From Sporocytophaga myxococcoides DSM 11118 (GTDB lineage: Bacteria > Bacteroidota > Bacteroidia > Cytophagales > Cytophagaceae): a DNA stretch of 64,000 nucleotides. Both the position numbers and the translations under genes were made by a program. Position 1 is the first letter of the stretch. The number at the start of each line of letters is the position of its first letter. This document shows, one piece after another, positions 43,501 through 53,577 of this stretch. The stretch lies in contig NZ_AUFX01000003.1 of assembly GCF_000426725.1 (NCBI RefSeq), positions 434,001 to 498,000 of the forward strand. The letters are read 5' to 3'. The notes beneath the pieces are model-generated. The model was not told where the DNA came from. It saw only the letters and a program-made list of their open reading frames with translations, and ran no database searches.

Positions 43501-46500
43501 TAACATTGACAGCAACCAAACCTTCTTGTAATTCGGTTTCAGATCAGGTTGTATACAGATTCTCCCCAACTCCTGCGGTAAATGCAGGAACTGATCAGTC
43601 AAAGTGTAAAAACAACGGAGCAACAAGTCTTAACGGAACTATTACAATTTCCAAAGGTGGAATTTGGTCTGGAGGTGCAGGTGTATTTGCACCCGATAAT
43701 AGCACTTTGAATGCGACATATACACCAACTGCTTCAGAAATTGCAACGGGAACTGTTACTCTTACCTTAACAACAACTGGGAATGGAAAGTGTCTGGCGG
43801 TCAAGGATGATATTCTCATTAACTTCACAAATCCTCCTACAGTAAATGCTTCTAATGCAGGACCTGTTTGTGGCAACAATGCGATCGTAAAACTTAATGC
43901 GGTTGCAAGCAGTCCCGCAACTGGTGTATTATGGACAGGAAATGGAACATTTACTCCTTCAACATCCGATATAAATGCGAATTACACTCCTACTGCTGCC
44001 GAAATTTCAGCAGGACAAGCTATTGTCAATATCAGTACGACTGGTAACGGAAACTGTCTTGCTGTTACAGGGCAAACAACTGTTTCCATAACTCCATCAC
44101 CTACAGCAAATGCTGGTATAGATAAAGAAGTATGTGCAGACAATCCTTCAGTAGTTCTTGCAGGTAATGTAACAATAGCAACTGGCGGGACCTGGACAGG
44201 AGGCAAAGGAGCATTTGCACCCAATTCAACTACATTAAATGCAACCTATACTCCCTCTACCGATGAAATAACTTCAGGAAGTGTTACTTTAACGCTCACC
44301 ACTTCAGGAAACGGAAATTGTGTTGCTGTTTCTGACCAAGTCCTCATTACAATAAAACCTTCTCCAATAGCAGATGCAGGGTCGGACCAGACAGTATGTG
44401 GTGATGCATCAACTGTTCCATTGAATGGTTCTATTCAAAATGCAACAGGAGGAAAATGGACCACAAATGGAACAGGTTCATTCTCTCCAAATGATAATGT
44501 ACTTTCTGCAAGTTATAACCCATCTGCAGCTGATAAAGCAAAGGGCGGTGTAACTCTAACTCTTACCTCTCAGGGGAATGGATTATGTAGTGCAGTTAAG
44601 GACAATATGAAAATAGATTTTACAGTTGCTCCTTCAATAAATGCTGGACCTGATCAAATCGTTTGTCCAAATGACTTTCCGATTAAATTAAATGCATTCG
44701 GATCTAATGCTATATGGTCCGGAGGGTCAGGATCATTTGCCCCTTCAGTCAATTCATTAAGTGCAGACTATATTCCAAGTGCGTCTGAAACAGCTTCCGG
44801 CTCCGTTACTTTAACCGTAACAACGATTGCCAACGGGGTTTGTAAAGCTGTTTCTGATGATATAAAAATTACCATACCTCCTGCTCCTATTGTTGATGCA
44901 GGTATTGATCTTGATATGTGTGGCAATGCTACTACAATTGCATTGAATGGTACTATCACGAATGCTTCTGGAGCTTTCTGGGCTAGTTCAGGTACAGGTT
45001 CTTTCACCCCTGATGCTTTCTCTAAATCAACAACTTATAAACCATCGATTACAGATAAAACACAAGGTAAAGTAAAATTAACATTAACAAGTACCGGTAA
45101 TGGCGCTTGTACTGCTATCTCAGACTCTATGATTATTACTATTCATCCTGCAGTCACAGTCTCAGCAGGACCTGATCAGACAGTTTGTGCAGATGCTTCA
45201 GGAATAACTTTGAACGGAAGTTCGAGTACTACTACAGGATTAACCTGGTCTAATGGCTCAGGATCATTTTCGCCAAATGCAAATACTTTAAATGCCACAT
45301 ATATTCCTACTTCAACAGAAAGAACAAATGGTATAGTTAAACTCATCTTAACAACATCAGCAACAAATTACTGCCAGCCTCAGAAGGATACAGTCATATT
45401 TATTATAACACCAGCGCCTACTGTAAATGCAGGAACTGATATTTCCATATGTGGCGATTCTTCTTTTGTAAAACTAAACGGATCTATAAACACAATTCCA
45501 TCCGGAGCAGTCTGGACAAGTAATGGTTCAGGAACATTCAGCCAGGCAGCCACTGATCTGAATGCAAGTTATGTTCTTTCAAACAATGATAAGACAGCTG
45601 GTGCAATTACCTTGACCTTAACAACAACAGGAAACGGAACATGTAACCCCGTTTCTTCACAAATAAAACTGAACATAGCTAAAGTACCAGTAGTTGATGC
45701 CGGAGCAGATCAAACTTTATGTGCAGACATTTCATCTGTATCCTTAAATGCAACCATATCAAATGCTAGCGGAGGAACCTGGAAAACAACAGGTACAGGA
45801 ACTTTTAGCCCAAATGCCAATACTATAAATGCATCTTATATACCATCTGCTATAGACCTGGCAAATGGAATTGTTTCTTTAACTTTGACAAGTACAGGAA
45901 ATGGACTATGCAAATCAGTTTCTGACATAACAGTTATCACCTTTACACCTGCCCCTACTGTAAATGCTGGTTCAGATTTAAATATCTGTGCAAACAACGC
46001 TAAAGTTTCACTCAATGGAGATGTCACAATTGCTACAGGAGGCACATGGACAGGTGGTGCAGGAACTTTCTCACCATCGAACAATCAATTATCCGCAACC
46101 TATGTACCATCTGCATCAGAAATCAGTTCAGGTACCGTTACTTTAAAACTAACTACTACTGGTAATGGAATTTGTAAGCCAGTTGAGGATGATGTTATTA
46201 TAACTATACTTCCGGCACCTGTTGTAAATGCAGGAAATGACATTGCTATATGTGCTGACAGCTTTGCAGTCAAACTTAATGGACAAGTGCTGAATGCTCC
46301 CGGAGGACAATGGACAAGCAGTGGAACAGGATCATTTCTTCCGGACAATACTTCTTTAGGAGCAAACTATGTGCCTTCAGCAGCTGATCGTGCATCCGGA
46401 AACATTACGTTAAAGCTTACCAGTTCAGCCATAAGTAACTGTATAGCAATAACTGATGATTTGATTTTGATAATATCGCCTGCTCCTACTGTTAATGCAG

Positions 46501-49500
46501 GAACAGACAAAATTGTTTGTGCCAATAATGCTACGGTGAACCTAAGTGCTACTACCACTGTAACAAGTAACGGGCAATGGACAAGCTCTGGAACTGGTAC
46601 ATTTACAAATCCAAACGGTTTAATTACAGATTATATACCATCTGCTCTTGATATAAGTGCAGGCAATGTAAATCTAACATTAACGACTTTAAATAATGGT
46701 TTATGCAAGCCTGTCAAAGATCAGCTTAATGTTCAGATAACACCTGCTCCTACTGCAGAGGCAGGATTGGATCAAACTGTTTGTAGTGACACCTCTGGTG
46801 TTCGTTTAAATGGTAAAATAACTATAGCAACCGGAGCATTATGGACGACTTCAGGAGATGGAACATTCAGTCCGAATGCAACAACTTTGAATGCCATATA
46901 TAAGCCATCTGTAAATGATATCAATGCAAAATCAGTCAACTTAACTTTGACAACAACAGGCAATGGATTATGTAAACCGATAAGTGATTCTGTAAAAATC
47001 ATTATCACTCCTAAACCCATAGTAGATGCCGGTACTGATATGACAATTTGCGCAGATGCCAGTGGAGTAAGTCTTAATGGCTCTATATCAAATGCTACAG
47101 GCAGTAGATGGAGAACTCTTGGAACAGGTAGTTTTTCGCCTAATTCCACCACCTTGAATGCAACTTATGTCCCTAATTCTGCAGACAAAACAGCTGGAAA
47201 AATTACCTTAACCTTGTCATCAACAGGATCTGGAGTTTGTGCAACAGTAAGAGATACTTTACATATATTGATAACACCTGCTCCGACTATAAATGCTGGT
47301 CCTTCTCAGACTTTATGCGCTGACTTTGAAGGAGCTGCCCTCAACGGAACAACCACAGTTGCAACCGGAGGTACTTGGATAAGCTCTGGATCAGGTACAT
47401 TTTCAGATGCAAATTCATTAGTTACAACTTACCATGCATCTAGTTCTGATCTGGCTTCAGGTTCTGTACTTCTGACACTAACAAGTACTGGAAATGGAAC
47501 ATGTAAAGCTGTTTCATCCAAACTAACATTGACCATCAATCCTATACCTACTGTAGAAGCAGGATCTGACAAAACTTATTGCGGAGACATTACTGATATT
47601 CCATTAAACGGATCATTTACAAAAGCTACCGGAGGATACTGGTCTACAAATGGTTCAGGAACGTTCATACCAGATGAGTTCGCACCAAATGCTACCTATA
47701 CTCCTTCAGCATCAGAAAAGACTTCAGGTCAATCAATCCTTACATTTACTACCACTGGAAACGGTGCATGTAACTTTGTTTCAGACAATGTAACATACAC
47801 TTTCACTCCTGTCCCTACATCTGATGCAGGCCCTGACCAAACAGTGTGTGCTGATATTACCAGTATAAATCTTGCTGGAAATGTTACTATTGCTTCGGGG
47901 GGAATTTGGAAAAGCTCAGGTAGCGGGACATTTAGTCCAAGTTTAAATGACCTTAATGCGAAATATACACCAAGTGCTTCAGACAAATCAACTGGATCTG
48001 TTACTTTAACATTAACTACAACAGGTAACGGAACTTGTAATGTTGTGAGCAATGATATGATTATCACCATTACACCTGCTCCGGTTGTCAATGCTGGTGT
48101 GGATCAGACAGTCTGTGCAGACGTAACAGGTGTCGTTCTTGATGGAACTTTCAGTGTAGCTTCAGGTATCAAATGGACAACAACATCTGGTACAGGAAGT
48201 TTCGTTCCGGATGATACCACGCCAAATGCTACATTTATACCATCTTCCTTGCAAATAGGAAATGGAAAAGCAACTCTAACATTGACTACAACAGGGAATG
48301 GAACATGTAATGCAGTAAAGGACGCTGTCGTTATATTCCTTTCTCCTGTACCGCAAGCTAATGCTGGAAAAGATGTAACTGTTTGTGCTGGGGTTATAGA
48401 CATTCCATTAAATGGAACCGTTGTAAATGCAAGCGGAGGAACATGGACAAGCTCAGGCACAGGAACATTCCTTCCAGATGCAAATGCCTTAAATGCAAGT
48501 TATGTTCCATCGGCTTCAGAAAACGTAAATGGTCAAACGGTAACCATAACCCTTACTACCACCGGAAACGGATCTTGTAGTCCAGTGGCAGATCAGATAA
48601 CTATTTCATTCAACACGGTTCCAGTTTTTGCAGGTCCCTCCCAGAGTGTATGTACCAATGGATTTCCCGTTAAATTGAATGGTTCCGGAAATGGTTCATG
48701 GACATCTCCAACTGGTGGAAATTTTTCACCGAACCCGAATTCTTTAAACGCATCTTATAGTCCTACTGCTGCAGACATTGCTGCAGGCTATGCTGATTTA
48801 ATACTTACAGGAAGTTCTGTAGGAACATGTCTTCCTGGTAAAGATACTGTTAGAATCTCTATTACTCAGGGTCCTGTTGTCAACGCTGGTTCAGATCTTT
48901 TGATCTGTGAAAATAATTCAGTAATAAATTTAAGTGCAACAGTTTCACAAGCTGCAGATATCAAGTGGTCTACATCAGGCGCTGGCTCATTCTCGTCTAA
49001 CATTGGCTTAACAACCATTTACACACCAACATCACAAGAGCTTTCAGACGGAAACGTAACATTGATTGCAGAAACTACCGGTAATGGAATCTGTGCCGCT
49101 GATACAGACCAGGTTGTGATTACATTCACTCCTGCTCCTACTGCCAAAGCCGGATCAGATGAAGACCTTTGCGCTGACATTACTTCAATAGATTTAAATG
49201 GTTCTATTACAATAGCTGTAGGATCAACTTGGTCAAGTGATGGAAGCGGAAGCATTGCCTCTGCCGGATCTTTAACTACAACCTACGCTCCTACTTCTGC
49301 AGATAAGTCTAAGGGATTTGTAATCTTTACCTTAACAACTTCAGGAAGTGGTAATTGTACGGAAGTTACAGATCAGAAAATTGTAAGATTTACTGCAGGT
49401 CCGATCGCATACCCTGGCACAGATACATCTTTGTGCGCAGACATCAGTGAACTTCCTTTAAGTGGTAGTGTATCAGGGGCAACAGGGGGTATTTGGAGTA

Positions 49501-52500
49501 CAAATGGTACAGGTACCTTTAGTCCAAATGCTAATGCGTTAAATGCTAGTTACATTCCTTCTATTGATGACTTATCTAAGACTTCAATTACCTTAACACT
49601 GTTGACAACAGGAACCGGAATATGTACGCCTACCTCAAATAACAGGATTGTATCATTCACAACTATTCCGACAATTAACCCTGGAGTTGGTGATTCATAT
49701 TGTTCAGACGTTTTAAGCATACCGGTTAATGCCGCTGTCACAGTTGCTTCTGGTGTAAGATGGAAAACATCAACAGGAGGAAGCTTTGGTGATGAGAATC
49801 TCCAAACAACTGACTACTTCCCTACTAATGTTGAAAAAGCTTCAGGGAAAGTGACATTGAATGTAATAACTACAGGCAACGGTAAATGTAAAGCAGTGTC
49901 TGCTAATGTCGATTATTTCTTTACACCTGCGCCAACTGCAGAAGCTGGATTTGATATCATAAGATGTTCAGATGCAATGTCAATAGATCTTGAAGGGCAC
50001 GTGACCATTGCCACGGGAGGAGTCTGGACTACTTCAGGAAATGGTACATTCTCAAACGATTCAAATTTACAAACAAGCTATCTACCATCGGGTACAGATA
50101 AATCAAATGGTTCGGTAGTATTAACTCTATCTACCACAGGAATGGGCAAATGTCTTGCTGTGACCGATGCCATTAAAATTGACTTCACACCTGTACCACT
50201 TGTATCTGCCGGATCTGATCAAAATGTTTGTGCTGATACAGCAGGAATATCACTATCATCAACCTATTCGGTTGCGGGAGGGATAAATTGGAGCACTTCA
50301 GGCGACGGAACCTTTTTAACATCCTTTGCTGAACCAAATGTTAAATATATACCTTCACAAAGTGATACAGCTTCAGGTTCTGTAAGGATTATTGCTACAA
50401 CTATAGATAATGGTGATTGCCAGGCAGTATCAGACACAATGTATATTACAATTCAAAAGCAGCCGGTTATTAATGCTGGGATTGACAGAACAATGTGTAC
50501 AGATGAAAAGACTGTTACGCTTGGAGGTAACTTTAACAATACCGGTGGAATACTATGGAGCAGTACCGGAACAGGCGTATTTTCAGACCCTACATCAACA
50601 ACCCCTGTTTATACTCCATCTGTTGCAGACAAGACAAATGGAGGAGTAATATTTACAGCAACAACAACTGGTACAGGTCTATGTAAAATATATACAGATA
50701 TTAGTGCATTAAGTATCTATTCAGCACCAGTCGCTACAGTAAATGCTGGTATGGATCAGTCATTGTGTAAAGATGTTATGACTGTAAAACTTACCGGTTT
50801 TATTGCTAATGCAGGAGGCGGAGTATGGTCTTCAACTAATGGTGGAACATTTTCAGATGTTAAGAATCTTGAAGGTACATTTTATCCAGTAGCTGCAGAA
50901 AAGGCCGCCGGTAAAGCAGATATAGTTTTAACAACAACTAATAACGGATACTGTAATGCCCAGTCAGATACCATGACCATTACATTTACCGCACCTCCTA
51001 CTGTAAATGCTGGTGCCGATACAACAATATGCGGTGATTTATATTCAATCAAACTTCCAGGAAAATTCACTGTATCTTCTGGAATTGAATGGAAAACAGG
51101 AGGATCAGGTACATTTGTCCCTGATGCCACTATGCCAAATGCTTCTTATATTCCAAGCAAATCGGATATCACTGCTGGTAAAGTAGGCCTTACCATTACT
51201 ACTACCGGCAACGGTACTTGTAATGCAGTAAGTGCATCCAAAAAGATCCAGATACTTCCTGTACCAACTGCAAATGCAGGTCAGGACCAAACTGTTTGTG
51301 CAGATTTAACAAAAATTGCTATCAAAGGAAATGTAACAGGAGCAACCGGAGGAACTTGGAAAACGACTGGGACAGGAACATTTAGCCCTAATGCAAATAG
51401 TCTTAATGCATCATATATCCCTTCACCGGAAGACATTCAATCATCAGCAGTCAATCTGATATTGACTACAACAGGAACAGGAATTTGTAATCAGGTCTCT
51501 TCTAAAATTACAATTACAATTACCCCTAAACCAGTGATAAATGCCGGACCAGACATTTTGAGCTGTGCAAATGTCCCTTCAATTCAGCTGAATGGTAATG
51601 TTACTGTCGCTGGTGGTATGATCTGGATTACTTCAGGTTCCGGTATATTTATGCCATCAGCAGCTTCCTTAAATCCAAGCTATACCCCTTCTGAAGCAGA
51701 TCAAATAGCTGGGAAGGTAATATTAACTGCATATTCAACAAATAATGGAAAATGTAACATTGTAAATGATTCGCTTGAAGTTACAATTAACAAAGCTCCT
51801 ATAGTAACAGCATCATCAGGGAATCCATGTGTATATAAAGACGGTGTAGCGTTAACAGGAACTGTAGTTAATGCATCAGGAATTGAATGGAGAACATCAG
51901 GATCAGGAACATTTTCATTAAGTTCATATGACCTTAATCCATCATACTTCCCATCACAAGCTGATATTGCCGGTAATGGGACAGTTATTATTACTGCATA
52001 TTCTACAGGAAATGGAGTATGTAATGCTGAATCCGCAAATACATCATTACTTGTTTCACCGCTGCCAATTGCGGATGCAGGAAGTGACCAATATGTATGT
52101 ACATCAAGCAATGCTACACTGAACGCATTTACTTATCCTGGAAACATTTATTCATGGAAATCCCTGTCAGGCAATGCTCTTGGAACTGATGCGACCATCA
52201 CAGTTAGTGCACCTGCAAATCAGACCATTGTCTTAACGGTTACCGATTCAAAGAAATGTCCTAACTATGATACAGTTAGTGTATTTACAATAACTCCACC
52301 TAGCTGGAACCTAATTTCTGAAAACTGTTATAACGATACTTTGGTATTAAGATCCAATCCATATAATTTGCCATCAGTACCTGGTTCATTTGCCTGGTAT
52401 AAAGATGGAGTAATATTACAGAATAAGAATCAGGATTTCTTAGCAACCAGAGATCCGGGACAGTATACCGTTCAATATTATTATGGTAATTGCAAAACTG

Positions 52501-53507
52501 AAGCATCAGCAACCATTAACGCCCTACCAGATTTTAATATTCCTGCTGAAAAGTTATTATGTAACCAAAGTACAGGGACATTAGTTGCGAATATTAATTC
52601 AATACCAAATCCACCAGAAGTTTATTCATGGACCATGGGATCTAATTTTGTAGGCAATACTAATCCTGTTGACTTCAATGTACTTCCAGATTCAAATTTC
52701 TATAAACTGAAAATTACAGATGTAAAATGCTCAGCTGAAGACAGTGTGCGCATTATAGGCATTGATTCACCGATCACAGGTAATTTGAAAGATATTGCAT
52801 CCTGTGAAGGTCAAACAGTTGTGTTGATTGGAACCCCAACAAACTACAGTGATTTAACTAAGTATAATCCTGTTTACCAATGGACACCATCAAGCCTGGG
52901 CACTGATGATACTGTAGAAGTTAAAACAACAGGCACCTATGGAGTTACAGTAACAATTGGAGAGTGCGCAGCTTCTTATCTGGCCAATGTGCAGATGAAT
53001 AAACTTCCAGACCCGTTTATGCCTGAACGTCAAATATTTTGTTTTGACAATAATAAATATATGATGCTTGATGCAGGACCAGGAGAACGATTCAAATGGG
53101 AAAATTCAAGTGATACATTGAGGCAAAAAGCTATCATAGAACCAGGAATGTATATAGTGACTGTAACCAATAGTTTTAACTGCTCATTAATCGACAGTAC
53201 AGAAATAGTTCAGGTCTGCGCGCCAACAGTTTATATACCGAATGCAATAGAGCCTGAGGGTGGTATAAGCAGAAACCAGGACTTACATATCTTCGGTAAG
53301 TATTTTACCAACTTTAAAATGACTATCTATAATAGATGGGGAGAAATAATCTTCTACACAGAAGATAGAAATAAAACTTGGGATGGAACTTACCTGGGCA
53401 AATTAATGCCTGAAGGATCATATAACTATATAGTTACTTATGAAGGATTAGAAGGAGAATATATAGGACCTTATAAAAAAGAAGGTAAGATCACTATAAT
53501 GAGATAA
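40584..53507 (+). CDS. Giant SprB-like repeat adhesin, T9SS type B cargo
   Basis: Surface adhesin of 4307 aa secreted by the type IX system. Order: a long signal peptide (hydrophobic core MLFVLFFLISAYTQAPYVFA, about 19-38; ATG at residue 19 is an alternative start), an N-terminal beta region (about 40-460, containing an FlgD-like Ig segment NCVTWDGKDGKGNIVTGGV), and about 38 tandem ~88-aa modules (about 468-3827). Several less regular PKD/Ig-like domains follow (about 3828-4200), then a gliding-motility-associated C-terminal domain (last ~95 residues: VYIPNAIEPEGG, MTIYNRWGEIIFYTEDRNKT, WDGTYLGKLMPEGSYNYIV). That CTD is the type B T9SS signal known from SprB. Likely roles are gliding or attachment. 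It is followed by another type B cargo gene. No SprF/PorP-like partner lies beside it in this window. Confidence 0.93.
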   Translation: MDFFLLRIRSFYLSKISTMLFVLFFLISAYTQAPYVFAEGTKQLQPTSSDNGFIQIFDNNTTTRPFATYNCPEANRLNIRICNAGEKIYLGFRQTDNDVYFQLKDPNGVVVMGPSKIPNAAGPGYIASYTEAVNGPRAIVGASGYNALTYTSTMAGDYYIEFNPSSSQTLNPVKRVFTYFDITVATAANVIKLGRLWSKSWDFQCNSGTNQFKAKLYIYADDGIVTSLDFNGMQPFGFVIAANNAGCTNTGTFATDRQSVSGNINYPQYKVFLNDPDINCFPTGVYGNVNSVSLSGCVGSNFCIDINVDKPGKTEILFELNGTAGYQAGSTDRLITADLVAGNNCVTWDGKDGKGNIVTGGVNITTKVDYYNGLTHLPLFDVENNTKGYIVDLVRPTGPRPSLFWDDSKIGGGTNLTGCNSATGCHTWSGDFGDAKTINTWWYVNSTTKTVTNFVPPSVITDANADKPGTGSSNDSTLCATITAFKLNGKVTNAGGGIWSTSGSGTFTPSNTSLQGTYTPSAADIANGSVKLILSSTGNGVCSPKKDSITYTFSKQPVISAGPDKSACANNPNLSLSAAMSGATGLTWSGGAGTYTPNKTSANITYTPTAGEISAGSVVLNLATTGNGVCSVGSGTIKLTYTPIPTADAGVDQSVCKNNNKVNLNGTVTYASGGTWTGGSGSFNPDANSLNATYTPTPAELTAGTVNLTLTTTGMGSCLAVNDAVAIKFTPIPVVNAGNNQSICKNNTAIPLNGSVTGPTTTGTWSGGTGTYSPNANTLNATYTPTTAEVNAGSITLTLTSTNNGNCNAVTSNTSITFTAIPVVSVGSNIIICENNPVTVLNGSVTGATGGNWTTGSGTYSPGRTALTTTYTASASEVSAGFFTLTLESTGNGNCNPVSKTLNVLVDPKPTVNAGTDDTLCTNNPAIKLSGSVKDATTYTWSGGAGIFTPDNSSLNATYTPTATEISSGIVTLTLTATKPSCNSVSDQVVYRFSPTPAVNAGTDQSKCKNNGATSLNGTITISKGGIWSGGAGVFAPDNSTLNATYTPTASEIATGTVTLTLTTTGNGKCLAVKDDILINFTNPPTVNASNAGPVCGNNAIVKLNAVASSPATGVLWTGNGTFTPSTSDINANYTPTAAEISAGQAIVNISTTGNGNCLAVTGQTTVSITPSPTANAGIDKEVCADNPSVVLAGNVTIATGGTWTGGKGAFAPNSTTLNATYTPSTDEITSGSVTLTLTTSGNGNCVAVSDQVLITIKPSPIADAGSDQTVCGDASTVPLNGSIQNATGGKWTTNGTGSFSPNDNVLSASYNPSAADKAKGGVTLTLTSQGNGLCSAVKDNMKIDFTVAPSINAGPDQIVCPNDFPIKLNAFGSNAIWSGGSGSFAPSVNSLSADYIPSASETASGSVTLTVTTIANGVCKAVSDDIKITIPPAPIVDAGIDLDMCGNATTIALNGTITNASGAFWASSGTGSFTPDAFSKSTTYKPSITDKTQGKVKLTLTSTGNGACTAISDSMIITIHPAVTVSAGPDQTVCADASGITLNGSSSTTTGLTWSNGSGSFSPNANTLNATYIPTSTERTNGIVKLILTTSATNYCQPQKDTVIFIITPAPTVNAGTDISICGDSSFVKLNGSINTIPSGAVWTSNGSGTFSQAATDLNASYVLSNNDKTAGAITLTLTTTGNGTCNPVSSQIKLNIAKVPVVDAGADQTLCADISSVSLNATISNASGGTWKTTGTGTFSPNANTINASYIPSAIDLANGIVSLTLTSTGNGLCKSVSDITVITFTPAPTVNAGSDLNICANNAKVSLNGDVTIATGGTWTGGAGTFSPSNNQLSATYVPSASEISSGTVTLKLTTTGNGICKPVEDDVIITILPAPVVNAGNDIAICADSFAVKLNGQVLNAPGGQWTSSGTGSFLPDNTSLGANYVPSAADRASGNITLKLTSSAISNCIAITDDLILIISPAPTVNAGTDKIVCANNATVNLSATTTVTSNGQWTSSGTGTFTNPNGLITDYIPSALDISAGNVNLTLTTLNNGLCKPVKDQLNVQITPAPTAEAGLDQTVCSDTSGVRLNGKITIATGALWTTSGDGTFSPNATTLNAIYKPSVNDINAKSVNLTLTTTGNGLCKPISDSVKIIITPKPIVDAGTDMTICADASGVSLNGSISNATGSRWRTLGTGSFSPNSTTLNATYVPNSADKTAGKITLTLSSTGSGVCATVRDTLHILITPAPTINAGPSQTLCADFEGAALNGTTTVATGGTWISSGSGTFSDANSLVTTYHASSSDLASGSVLLTLTSTGNGTCKAVSSKLTLTINPIPTVEAGSDKTYCGDITDIPLNGSFTKATGGYWSTNGSGTFIPDEFAPNATYTPSASEKTSGQSILTFTTTGNGACNFVSDNVTYTFTPVPTSDAGPDQTVCADITSINLAGNVTIASGGIWKSSGSGTFSPSLNDLNAKYTPSASDKSTGSVTLTLTTTGNGTCNVVSNDMIITITPAPVVNAGVDQTVCADVTGVVLDGTFSVASGIKWTTTSGTGSFVPDDTTPNATFIPSSLQIGNGKATLTLTTTGNGTCNAVKDAVVIFLSPVPQANAGKDVTVCAGVIDIPLNGTVVNASGGTWTSSGTGTFLPDANALNASYVPSASENVNGQTVTITLTTTGNGSCSPVADQITISFNTVPVFAGPSQSVCTNGFPVKLNGSGNGSWTSPTGGNFSPNPNSLNASYSPTAADIAAGYADLILTGSSVGTCLPGKDTVRISITQGPVVNAGSDLLICENNSVINLSATVSQAADIKWSTSGAGSFSSNIGLTTIYTPTSQELSDGNVTLIAETTGNGICAADTDQVVITFTPAPTAKAGSDEDLCADITSIDLNGSITIAVGSTWSSDGSGSIASAGSLTTTYAPTSADKSKGFVIFTLTTSGSGNCTEVTDQKIVRFTAGPIAYPGTDTSLCADISELPLSGSVSGATGGIWSTNGTGTFSPNANALNASYIPSIDDLSKTSITLTLLTTGTGICTPTSNNRIVSFTTIPTINPGVGDSYCSDVLSIPVNAAVTVASGVRWKTSTGGSFGDENLQTTDYFPTNVEKASGKVTLNVITTGNGKCKAVSANVDYFFTPAPTAEAGFDIIRCSDAMSIDLEGHVTIATGGVWTTSGNGTFSNDSNLQTSYLPSGTDKSNGSVVLTLSTTGMGKCLAVTDAIKIDFTPVPLVSAGSDQNVCADTAGISLSSTYSVAGGINWSTSGDGTFLTSFAEPNVKYIPSQSDTASGSVRIIATTIDNGDCQAVSDTMYITIQKQPVINAGIDRTMCTDEKTVTLGGNFNNTGGILWSSTGTGVFSDPTSTTPVYTPSVADKTNGGVIFTATTTGTGLCKIYTDISALSIYSAPVATVNAGMDQSLCKDVMTVKLTGFIANAGGGVWSSTNGGTFSDVKNLEGTFYPVAAEKAAGKADIVLTTTNNGYCNAQSDTMTITFTAPPTVNAGADTTICGDLYSIKLPGKFTVSSGIEWKTGGSGTFVPDATMPNASYIPSKSDITAGKVGLTITTTGNGTCNAVSASKKIQILPVPTANAGQDQTVCADLTKIAIKGNVTGATGGTWKTTGTGTFSPNANSLNASYIPSPEDIQSSAVNLILTTTGTGICNQVSSKITITITPKPVINAGPDILSCANVPSIQLNGNVTVAGGMIWITSGSGIFMPSAASLNPSYTPSEADQIAGKVILTAYSTNNGKCNIVNDSLEVTINKAPIVTASSGNPCVYKDGVALTGTVVNASGIEWRTSGSGTFSLSSYDLNPSYFPSQADIAGNGTVIITAYSTGNGVCNAESANTSLLVSPLPIADAGSDQYVCTSSNATLNAFTYPGNIYSWKSLSGNALGTDATITVSAPANQTIVLTVTDSKKCPNYDTVSVFTITPPSWNLISENCYNDTLVLRSNPYNLPSVPGSFAWYKDGVILQNKNQDFLATRDPGQYTVQYYYGNCKTEASATINALPDFNIPAEKLLCNQSTGTLVANINSIPNPPEVYSWTMGSNFVGNTNPVDFNVLPDSNFYKLKITDVKCSAEDSVRIIGIDSPITGNLKDIASCEGQTVVLIGTPTNYSDLTKYNPVYQWTPSSLGTDDTVEVKTTGTYGVTVTIGECAASYLANVQMNKLPDPFMPERQIFCFDNNKYMMLDAGPGERFKWENSSDTLRQKAIIEPGMYIVTVTNSFNCSLIDSTEIVQVCAPTVYIPNAIEPEGGISRNQDLHIFGKYFTNFKMTIYNRWGEIIFYTEDRNKTWDGTYLGKLMPEGSYNYIVTYEGLEGEYIGPYKKEGKITIMR
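41986..52065 (+). repeat. About 38 tandem ~264-bp coding repeats
   Basis: The adhesin's modules each span about 88 residues. The consensus begins (V/T)xNAGxDQxVC, then LNGxxxxAxGGxW, GxGxFxPxxxxLNATYxPS and LTLTTTGNGxC, ending in a P-x-P linker. Two cysteines per module sit about 62 residues apart and may form an intramodule disulfide. The copies are diverged at the DNA level, so the array is old rather than freshly amplified. Boundaries are read by eye. Confidence 0.88.
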
Positions 53508-53529
53508 TTATTATTACTTAAATTCATTA

Positions 53530-53577
53530 AACCCGAAAATTATCATAATTTAGTTTTCGGGTTTTGTTTTTGTTATT
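53530..53577 (+). terminator. Hairpin and T-tract between two T9SS cargo genes
   Basis: A 10-bp perfect stem AACCCGAAAA (53530-53539) with TTTTCGGGTT (53554-53563), loop of 14, followed by TTGTTTTTGTTATT. It starts 22 bases after the adhesin stop and runs straight into the GTG start of the next gene. Confidence 0.8.

Noticed and set aside
41986-52065. CRISPR or satellite DNA from regular ~264-bp repeats
   Set aside because: The repeats are in one open frame, diverged in DNA and conserved as protein modules; no spacers or short palindromic repeats.
41858-52512. Many 60-136-aa ORFs antisense to the adhesin
   Set aside because: They recur with the module period and are low in complexity, as expected from the reverse strand of a repetitive gene with few stop codons.
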